A stretch of 64,000 bases of DNA from Pogona vitticeps (lineage: Eukaryota; Chordata; Lepidosauria; Squamata; Agamidae): contig NC_135783.1 of NCBI RefSeq assembly GCF_051106095.1, forward strand, positions 182,358,947 through 182,422,946. Reading direction: 5' to 3'. The position numbers and the translations under genes were made by a program. Below, piece by piece: positions 1-64,000 of this stretch. The notes beneath the pieces were generated by a model. That model saw nothing but the letters and a program-made list of their open reading frames with translations. It made no database searches and was not told the DNA's origin. Position 1 is the stretch's first letter, and each line of letters opens with the position of its first letter.

Positions 1-32
1 GATTTTAATGTAGCACTAACATTGGATTTAGT

Positions 33-331
33 CAGACCTGGGCAAAGTGCGGCCCAAGGGCCATATATGGCCCGCGAACCACTCCTGTCCGGCCCGCAGA
101 CAGTTTTGAACATCAAAACCATTTGTAGCTTTTTGTCTAAAGTTGATCAGTTGCTTATCTTTAACATACCACAAAAAACCTCTTTAGTATTTGTGAAAAT
201 TAACAAGTTTAAAATAAAAACGATCATAACATCACTGTTTCATTTTATTTTTAAGTAAAATTGGTTTGGCCCCCGAACACAGTTCAGATTTTTCATGTGG
301 CCCCCCTATAGAAATTAATTGCCCACCCCTG
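33..331. mobile_element. hAT MITE, 299 bp
   Basis: The ends are CAGACCTGGGCAAAG and, inverted, CAGGGGTGGGCAATT. They are flanked by a perfect 8-bp duplication GATTTAGT at 25-32 and 332-339. An 8-bp duplication with CAG-type ends is the hAT hallmark. No transposase; the interior is AT-rich with GGCCCG-type subterminal repeats. Lies inside the NBEAL1 gene, past coding exon 2. Confidence 0.8.
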
Positions 332-449
332 GATTTAGTCCATGGTGTCAAGTACAAAGCACGCAGAATCACTAACTTTAAGTTATACTTCTCTTGTGCA
401 CAATATCTGCAGAACACGTAGCATACAGAAAACTCCCATATACTGTAGA

Positions 450-714
450 TACCGTGTTCCCCCAAAATAAGACAATATTAATTATTGCTTTAAAAAAACA
501 TATTAGGGCTTATTTTCAGGGGATTTTTTTTCATGTACAACAATCTAAATTTATTCAAATACAGATGTCATCTTCTGGTTGCTGCACAATGGTGGACGGC
601 GGGGTTTCACTTAATTGTGGCTTATTTTGGAGGTAGGTCTTATATTATGAGCATCCTGAAAAATCAAACTAGGGCGTATTTTCAGGTTAGGTCTTATTTT
701 CGGGAAAACAGGGA
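450..714. mobile_element. TA-flanked MITE, CCCCAAAATAAGAC family
   Basis: Begins TACCGTGTTCCCCCAAAATAA and ends, inverted, TCCCTGTTTTCCCGAAAATA. The interior has repeated GGGCTTATTTTCAGG and TTCTGGTTGCTGCACAATGG blocks shared with the copy at 56462-56698. TA target use suggests a Tc1/mariner-type non-autonomous element. Confidence 0.6.
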
Positions 715-783
715 CATGCATACCTGCAGGCAGGAGCATTGCACGTACAAACACAATCCACAAACATACTCTTGCATCAGTCA

Positions 784-31690
<30,907 letters not shown>

Positions 31691-31691
31691 C

Positions 31692-31703
31692 GCAGCCATC
31701 TTG
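31692..31703 (-). promoter_or_regulatory. YY1-type motif near the NBEAL1 start site
   Basis: The minus strand reads CAAGATGGCTGC, the classic YY1 site found just downstream of the start site in many TATA-less housekeeping promoters. Its orientation fits transcription toward NBEAL1. Seen in sequence; function inferred. Confidence 0.6.
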
Positions 31704-31745
31704 ACTCAGGGCAACATGTTTCTCACTACCCCCGCCTACCTTTTC

Positions 31746-31800
31746 TTTTTATTGGAAGCGTTCGTCCAGGCGGAAGCCGGAAGGCTCTGGGATTGGACAA
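31746..31800. promoter_or_regulatory. CCAAT and ETS motifs of the NBEAL1 promoter
   Basis: Two minus-strand CCAAT boxes lie at 31751-31755 and 31792-31796 (seen as ATTGG on the plus strand), 50-100 bp upstream of the presumed NBEAL1 start. Between them are two ETS-type cores, GCGGAAGC and CCGGAAG, at 31770-31783. ETS plus CCAAT plus YY1 without a TATA box is typical of CpG-island promoters, often bidirectional ones. The open frame beginning at 31807 on the other strand fits such an arrangement. Confidence 0.5.
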
Positions 31801-31806
31801 AGAAAT

Positions 31807-31989
31807 ATGTACTACTTGTCGGAACTGTTGAGGCGGTTGTTGCAAAAAAAGCGTGAAGAGTTTCCTGAGAGTGATTCTTGCATGACTAAGATTTATTCGG
31901 CTTTGATAGAGTTGGCTACAGTCCATGAGAACTTATCAGTCTGGAAAGTGCAGCAACACTTTTTTAAAAAAATAAATTTACTGATTTAG
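31807..31989 (+). CDS. Possible small divergent ORF at the NBEAL1 promoter, unknown product
   Basis: A 60-codon frame starts MYYLSELLRRLLQKKREEFP and continues with SDSCMTKIYSALIELATVHE. It begins just 3' of the ETS/CCAAT cluster, pointing away from NBEAL1. The first 50 codons look protein-like: a balanced helical, amphipathic sequence with no low complexity. The last ten codons run into what looks like a CR1 3' tail (about 31955-32030). A spliced form might leave before that, for example at GGAAA|GTGCAG. I do not recognise the protein. It could be the first exon of a divergent gene, a retrocopy scrap or chance. Confidence 0.25.
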   Translation: MYYLSELLRRLLQKKREEFPESDSCMTKIYSALIELATVHENLSVWKVQQHFFKKINLLI

Positions 31990-32030
31990 TGGAGTTCAGA
32001 AGGACTCAGGGTGGTTTGCAGTTTAAAAAC
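31955..32030 (-). repeat. CR1-type LINE 3' tail
   Basis: On the minus strand the sequence reads like the usual CR1 end (AACCACCCTGAGTCCTTCTG followed by an AAATAAAT-like tail). Short, old fragment. It overlaps the end of the open frame at 31807-31989. Confidence 0.45.
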
Positions 32031-32959
32031 TTCTATTTTTCACTACATGCTATCTCAACACAAATAGTTTTAAACAAACAAGGAAAGAAGGGCGACATTA
32101 GGTTTCATAAGCATATTTGGTGGTTAAACTAATAGACTATAATATTTAAATATAAATGAAAATGGAAGCAATGATAACAATTTCAATTTTATGGAGGAAC
32201 GCCTAATAATTACTGTTTAAAATACATAGCAAAAATAAGAATGCGGATCACCTGCTGTGGAAGTGGGATTGGAGTAATGTTCTGGCTGTCTTAGTTGTCT
32301 TTTACTAAACTTTCTTTAAACACATGTATGAGGAGTATACGTAATTATTGCCCATCTAAAATACTAAACACAGTTGAGGTTCCAAGTCCAGCGGTACCAT
32401 TGTTTTTGGCAGGTGCTGTAGAATATGAGGCAGGTGGAGAGAGAATAGTCCAAAAACCATTTTGACCAAATGTTATAGTGTCAGCATCTATGTTAAGGTA
32501 TCAGATTTCCCCTCAGGCAACGTCTTTCCCTATCCCTGGACAAAGGGTCAGTCAGGTGATACATTCTCCATTGACTTGTATCCAAACATTGCGCTCTTAT
32601 GTGGCTTGATCAGAGGGCCACAGGCACACCGAAACATGGCAATTCCCATTAAAAAAATGAGTTGGAGAGTCAATGTAGTTGCCACACTAGGTTAAAAAAA
32701 ATACCAAGTAGGACCAATTTGAGGACATTACCTAGCAGAGGAAGAAAGGGTACTTAGGGGAAACCTTTCTTCTTGGGTAATAGTATATGGGGACATGAGA
32801 GACAGTCTTCTCTGTGGCTGGTCCCAGTTCGTTAAATGCAAGAGCCAGATTTGCCCCTTCCTTTTAATCTTTCCTCCAGCCATAGGCCACGCTCATCAGT
32901 TACCATAACTCAGTTATAGTTTTTTAAAAACTATAACTAGTCCTGGGTGCTGGTCTTTT

Positions 32960-33133
32960 CCATTTCAAAGATTGATTTTATATTCCTAAATGTTTTGAAA
33001 TTACTTAATGGATTTTTAGTTAGTAGCATAGTTTAACTGCTTTTTAGTCAGTAATTTATTGTGTTTTAGCATTGTGAGCCACCTTGAGTCCCGTCTCCCA
33101 GAGAAAGGCAGCCTACAAATAAAATAAATAAAT
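32960..33133 (+). repeat. CR1-type LINE 3' end
   Basis: AGCATTGTGAGCCACCTTGA, then GGCAGCCTACAAATAAAATA and AATAAATC, a standard CR1 or CR1-mobilised 3' terminus. Confidence 0.6.
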
Positions 33134-34904
33134 CATCTACTCTGGTTGCAAATATGAGCTGACCAAGCATATTTTCTGTAATCCAACAAAGAAAGAAAAA
33201 AGCCCTATGATCAACTTAAGTTATTTTCCATGGCTGGTATCAAAATTTTTGCAAGGACATTTCCTCCCTTTTTCTCCCCCCCCTTCTCTCTCTCTCTCTC
33301 TCTTGTTTCTTGGTGTTAAAACAGACTCAGATCCCCATAACAGATTTAAAAAACAACGTGGTTATTGTAAGCACAAACATTTGAAGTTAGTCCCATAAAG
33401 GTAAGTGAGACCTGCTTTTGAAGAAGCATGGATAAAATTAGAATACAAAATACATGCAACTTTTCTTGGGAGCAGGCCCCATTTAATTCAGTGTGGTGTA
33501 TTTTTTCTGCCTGCTCAAATGCATCTGAAATAGAAAAGCTGAAAACACCATCAGTACTTCCAAAAAATAATTTTTGCCTGAACATTAAGTGAAAGCATGA
33601 AAGATCACATTAAAATAAGGCGCCACAATGGTTTTGTTCTTTTTATCTGTTATTTTGTATTATTTTTCTCTTGTTTTTCACTAGAATACATAGAAAACCT
33701 ATTTTTATAACATTTTGTGTAGAAAGTATCTGGTTGGAGCCAAAGGTAAAACATTATCAAGTTAATGATTATTGCAGCTTCTGCAAAAATAAATAAATAC
33801 ATAAATAAATTTAAATTGTCAGTGTTTAAAGCAAGGCAATCATTGGTCTTTAAGATACTGTATTTTCGCATGTAACTCTTATTCACATCAACAACCGTAG
33901 TAGTCAGCAGTAAGGACTGCAGGAGTTGTAACACCTCTGGAGAGCCAAAGCTTCCCCACTCCTGCTATCGTGGGACAGGATTTTGTTCTTTTCAAGACTT
34001 TTTAGTGAAGGAAGACTACTAGACACACACCCCCAAGTTGGACTGGACACCCTGAAGAGTACCAGGTGGCTTTATGGCCAGTCAACCCAAACAAAAAATA
34101 AATGTGGGAAGGGAGGAAGCAGCCATGAATACACAACTTTCTGGCTGCCTACTTCAGGGGAAATGGGGTGGAGGGCCTCCATCTTGCCCTAACCCACAAT
34201 CCTCTGAAAAGTATATGCTTGTATGTGTTAGTTACTAAGGATTAGGGGTGGGACGTCTCCTGTCCAGTTTGTGGACTTCCCCTGAGCAAATTGATGGCCA
34301 GTGTATAAACAGAATGCAGATCTGAATCAGCATGACCCTTTGTGTCTTCGGTTAACATTCCTTGCCCACCACCTCTGGCAAAAGCCAGATGCTGAGAAAG
34401 AAGCATACATTGATTATATTTTTAAAAGAAGCCATCTTCTTTATTCAGCTGCTTTCTTAGCAGCAAGAAATACGTATTGCAATCTACGGTGAAAGGCTTT
34501 CAGCTGCTGTGCACTCATTTTGCCCTCATAATCTTTTGCCTTGGAAAGGTGGCTGTGTAAGCAATTAAAAGGTCACAAACAAAGGAGGATTGTTTTCATC
34601 CTATAAACAGGCAACACAAAATACACCCGACCTGAAAGAAACAGCTTCTGAAGTAGGACGGAAGTAATAAAACAGAAAACTAATCCACAGTTTTTTAAAG
34701 TGTCCAAATATCCAGTACTTTAGGTGGGTGCATCTGTGTAGCTGACATAAAAGACTCAGATTGTATTAGCCTAATATAAATATTAATCATTCATAAACAT
34801 TGCCAAATTAATGGATGTTTTTAACACATAATGATGTATGAAATGCATTGTTTAGAGCAACTGTGAAGCAGCCTTTTCCATTCGTGTGAATCAATGTTAG
34901 GAAA

Positions 34905-35035
34905 CAACAACAACAACAACAAAAAGACTTGTGTCATCTTAAAAAGTAACAACTTTTATTTGGCATAAGGTTTCATGCGTTGCAATCCACTCATCACTTC
35001 ATCAGACACACGTAATATTGCCTCCATTGACAGAT
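34905..35035. repeat. (CAA)n and unnamed interspersed repeat
   Basis: ACAACAACAACAACAAAAAG leads into GTGTCATCTTAAAAAGTAAC and GGCATAAGGTTTCATGCGTT, then CACTTCATCAGACAC. This end sequence is common in reptile genomes; a reversed piece lies near 52840-52905. I cannot assign the family. Confidence 0.45.
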
Positions 35036-35166
35036 TATCATACACATGTGTGAATCAAGGATGTAATTATCAGTGGGGTGGAAGACAATTTAAATATACA
35101 ATTAAATATACAAAGCACGGACGCTGAACACTGTGTTAATAGTGGTCATTAACAGATATCCTAGCA

Positions 35167-35961
35167 CACAGGTTCCTAACCTGTAGGTTGTGACCCCAAA
35201 GGGGAGGCTGCAAATGTTTTCAGGGAGGTCCTTGTTGCCCTTGATCTGCATCCCCCTCCCCGGTACCCTTCTACATGTGCTCCGCCCCTTCCTTCACTTA
35301 TACCCCCCCCCCAACCCAAGCTCTCTTTGCTCCTCCTCAGCTCGGCTGGCTGGCTGGCTGGCTCAGATGGGGGACCAGGACAGAAAGGAGTAGGAAGAGG
35401 AACCTGACTAGAGTCCCTGTGAACCAGGTCAGCCACGATGGGGGTTGAGAGGGGAGGAGGCGGCAGCAGGCTGGAGGGGGAGAAAGGGTGGTGGAGGAGG
35501 AAAGGCTGCCACTGTGGAAGTGATTTCGCCCCCTCTTCACCTACCCCCATCTTAGGGAGCAGCTAAGGAGGCGGCAGAAGTGGAGCCGGCGCTTGAAGGG
35601 GGGATATAAAGGTCAACAGTTCCCTTTCTGAGGGAAATCTTGCCTCTCCCAGTAAAACTGAATTTGAAGCCAGCCTTGTTACCTCTACCTCCTGGAGTCC
35701 ATTAAGTGTCTGTCGCGTGGGGGGGGGGGGGGGTGGCTTTGACAAACAGTCAGGAATGTTGAAACTGGTTGCCCAGATGCAAGTACAACCATTGCATTAA
35801 ATATTAGGTTAGAATTATAATCTGAAAAAAAATCAATTTTTACTATGGGTATTTTTAACCCCTTTAAAAATGCCTTTTAATTCAAATATAGTGAGGGAGG
35901 TCCCGGGTTACTTGGCTATTTTAAAAGGGGGTTGCGACTCAAAAAGGATTGAGAAACAATG
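35167..35961. mobile_element. hAT non-autonomous element, about 795 bp
   Basis: Ends CACAGGTTCCTAACCTG and, inverted, CATTGTTTCTCAATCCT, flanked by the 8-bp duplication TCCTAGCA (35159-35166 and 35962-35969). GTTGTGACCCC and GGGGGTTGCGACTC near the ends are typical of hAT/Charlie-type elements. The interior is G-rich with a 17-G run near 35718. It ends about 160 bp from the CNBD2 stop codon and could affect its 3' UTR. Confidence 0.75.
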
Positions 35962-36123
35962 TCCTAGCACAAGTGAGCTGATTCTCATATGCAGAGCTTG
36001 CAAAGTTACTTTCTCTTACTTCAGTATTTAAAAAGTAGTTTGTTGACATTACATGTCTGCACCTATTCCCTTTCAGAATTCTCCCTATCCTGTTGATCTG
36101 GTTCTTCTGAACCAGGGAACTCA

Positions 36124-61393
<25,270 letters not shown>

Positions 61394-64000
61394 CTTGCAG
61401 GGCAGTGGAGAATTGGGGGAAAAATTAGCATCAGTTCTATGTCAAGGAGAAGGAATAAAACATGGGACTAAAGTGCTTATTAGATTAAAAAAAAGACTAC
61501 TACTTAAAAAAAAGACCCCACTCCTAAGGGGAAAGTATTTTCACACACAGAATCTCTCTCACACACTCACGTGCACGTTGTGCCTGACACGCTAAACGGT
61601 TAAACCAATGGTCCTAAGAAAACTTTTGCAATCTATTGACCTCCAGGCACTTAGGATTTAATCTCCCTTGTCTGTGAATGAGTGGAAATTGCAATCCAAA
61701 ACATCTGGTGGGCACCAGGTATAGACAGTCTGGCCCAGGAGACATGACTGCTGCTCTTAATTCATGTCTTCCTCTTCCTCGTCTCTTCCTGCAGGTGTCA
61801 GCCAACAGGGTGCAACAGGATTACAGGGTTTGGTTCGTAAGAATTCCATAGCTGTGAGGAACCCAAAGCCATCAGAAATGCAGCAGCAAATAAAACCAAC
61901 CAATAAATTGAAGAAAACAGCCTAATAAACAACACTGAAATTAGCACAGCTCAATAAGATCAAAACTAAGAGTCAAAATAGCAACTAAACAGACTGTGGT
62001 AAAAGGACAGAAATAAACGTTTTGATCATGATGATGATGTAGAATGCTGGAAATTGTATTATTGTGATTCATTTGTTCTGTGTTTGTACCTACTGGTTTT
62101 GATAAAATAGTAACAGGTAATTAAAAATAAAAGTACGCATCATAAAACTAGTCAACTGATTTGTGGGTTTTGATTAATCCTTAAAAACATATTGTTTCTT
62201 GTACTGTGTTTTTGAATTCTGCATCTGCAATATTGTAGTTTAACAAATGTGTACTTGATTACAGCAGCCTTTGCTTTTCCACATTATCTCATAACCTGGG
62301 GGGCTAAACATGTTATGTGCGCATGCCTGTGATATTATTCCTTCCTAGCAGAGCATCCTCTACAGGAAAATTTACTAATGCAATTCATTAGAGAAGCAAG
62401 AGGAGAAAGGGTTCTTAATTCCCTCCCCCCTTCCATTGCTTCCTCTTCACATTGACTGATACCCCTGGGCGTGCACACACACACATACACATTCATTCTC
62501 TTGCCAATTGTTACTTCCTCCTAATTAATATTTCAATATGTTTTCATTTATGTATTTCATTGGCCAGATTTCATTAAAACCCTTTGCTCATTTTGTCTTC
62601 TCTGAAACTGACTGATGCAGCAGCCCTTCATTTCTCTGTCTGTTCCTCTCTGTTCCATTCTCTGGCTCATCTCATCTCTCCCACCCATTCATGAAACAAC
62701 CTTTCTCATTTCTCCAGTGGTTAGAGTGCTAGGTTGTGTTTTGGGAAGCCCACGTTTCATGTCCACACAGAGCTGTAGGGCTAGTTAACATTTTTCAGAC
62801 AGACCGACCTCATGGGCTTGTTAAGAGGATATGGTGGGGAGGAGGAATGCCATCATCAGCTCACCAGGGAAAAAGTGGAATATAAATTTCATGTTTTGTT
62901 TGTGATATGCTTTTCTGCCTCACCAACAAGGCATCTTAATTCTCTAGCATAGTGCATCTTCCCTTTACCAGTTTCTCTACTGTTCCACCTGTTTAAAAAA
63001 CAAGCACTCCAAAAGCAATACTGGCAAAATATAGAGGGAGAAGCATAGTGTAGCGTAGACAGACAGATGTAGCTAAGAGCAAACTCCATGTAGGGAAAAG
63101 ATGCTTCTAAGACAGGACCAAGATTGGTCTGTGAAAAATTGCCTGGCTTCCCTTGGCTTCTCCCACTTTTGCTCCTCTTTTTCCTACATCCACACACACT
63201 CACACATACTGCACTCTACCCCCTTCTCCCCCTTAATGTATCTTCTTTCCCTGATAGCTCCATTTTCTTCCAGTTTTTATGCCAACCATTATCCACCTAG
63301 GGACGAGGGAAGGGACAGGAAAAAATCAAACATTTGTACCTGGGGAAATGCATACCTTACATTCTGCTTCATAACTGCCTGCTGCATCCTGTTTGTGTCC
63401 TGCACAAGGAAATCAAATAGTCTGTTTAAATAAAAACAAATTCGCTCTTAGCACTCTCATGAAGTTTCCCATCTCTTCTTCCTTGTTCCAGCTGAGACCA
63501 TTGTCCAAAGCCTCTCCATGGGAAAACAAGAGGTCCATGTGGTCAATGGGACATGCAGGACAAGTGTTGATAGGAGAAGGAGGGAATAGCCAGGCTGTTT
63601 TTGCACCCATTTGCCCCAACAACCCCAAATGTTTAGTGCTTCTGTACAGCCCATTGCACGCACACACACACCCAATCTAGTGATACCTCCCAGCTGTGTA
63701 TAGGTGATGCTATTTTGATTCTACAAAGAGAGGCATCTGCCCAACTGAGACAGCTGTTGGATTCGTGTGAATGTGTATAATTGAAATGATACTTCTGTGT
63801 AGAGTCACTATGTGTCCGTATTATGTGGACAGTATCTGTTTGGCTCCTGGATGCTGATGATTAATAGAGTGTGCCTCTCTGCTCCATTCCTTGCCCATGA
63901 GGTGGCCAAAGACACCTGACAGGTCTCTGCTTGGAACAGGGATTACGTCAGACAACTGTGGGACATATTTTGATGTAACAGAGCAATTCTGATGACTCAA
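61394..64000 (-). other. 5' side of CNBD2, no exon recognised
   Basis: The N-terminal exon or exons of CNBD2 should lie upstream on this side. None was identified here. It contains a tRNA-derived SINE near 62.7-62.9 kb, short (CA)n runs and unassigned sequence. No CpG island is present. Confidence 0.5.
62700..62890 (+). repeat. tRNA-derived SINE (CR1-mobilised type)
   Basis: CCAGTGGTTAGAGTGCTAGG, GGAAGCCCACGTTTCATGTC (B-box region), CAGACCGACCTCATGGGCTT, AGTGGAATATAAATTTCATG. Same body plan as 54255-54440. Confidence 0.6.

Larger units (their letters stand above)
32030..35166. other. Intergenic sequence between NBEAL1 and CNBD2
   Basis: Between the NBEAL1 promoter and the hAT element next to the CNBD2 3' end. 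It carries a CR1 tail (about 32960-33133), a (CT)n run near 33286-33303 and an unnamed interspersed repeat near 34905-35035. I saw no convincing exon on either strand. Confidence 0.6.

Noticed and set aside
62889-63203. Minus-strand frame starting MSVCGCRKKRSKSGRSQGKP as a possible CNBD2 N-terminus
   Set aside because: No resemblance to the known N-terminus and no fitting donor seen.

Overview
The window comes from a vertebrate nuclear genome, most likely a squamate reptile. It is AT-rich and intron-dominated, with a CpG island at one promoter. It carries BovB (RTE) LINEs, a Sauria-type SINE, CR1 tails, an L1 with an open ORF2, hAT and Tc1/mariner-like MITEs, and long microsatellites. The species cannot be named from the sequence.

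Two protein-coding genes lie in tandem on the minus strand. The left one is the 5' end of NBEAL1 (neurobeachin-like 1). A CpG-island promoter and untranslated first exon lie near 31.4-31.7 kb. The first coding exon (29882-29932, protein starting MASRERLYELW) and the second coding exon (833-924) follow, separated by a 29-kb intron; the rest of the gene is off the left edge. The right gene is CNBD2 (CRIS), a cyclic-nucleotide-binding protein known in mouse to be needed for sperm function. Ten coding exons from 61393 down to the stop codon at 36124 can be read with matching splice sites. Nine of them join in phase; one further exon is inferred between 57.8 and 61.3 kb because the phases there do not match, and the N-terminal exon or exons were not found. 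About 4.4 kb separates the CNBD2 stop from the NBEAL1 promoter.

The big NBEAL1 intron (925-29881) holds most of the mobile DNA: an L1 insertion with a 1259-codon ORF2 (12719-16498, plus strand), hAT MITEs at 33-331 and 9993-10550, two related TA-flanked palindromic MITEs (17391-18078 and 23660-24050), a foldback element inside an older LINE (20.4-22.1 kb), a Sauria-type SINE with a 14-bp target duplication (25129-25468), tRNA-derived SINEs, CR1 tails and an (ATA)n array. About 4 kb before the first coding exon (25.9-29.9 kb) show nothing recognisable. The intergenic gap holds a hAT element (35167-35961) and a possible small divergent transcript (31807-31989). The CNBD2 introns hold a decayed 3-kb BovB on the opposite strand, SINEs, CR1 tails and microsatellites.

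The points most worth following up are the NBEAL1-CNBD2 adjacency (these genes are on different chromosomes in human as I recall), the open L1 ORF2 with an unusual CADD motif, the small divergent reading frame at the NBEAL1 promoter, a glutamine tract in CNBD2, and the palindromic MITEs. I saw no recognisable retrovirus-like element, CRISPR array or stand-alone tRNA or rRNA gene.
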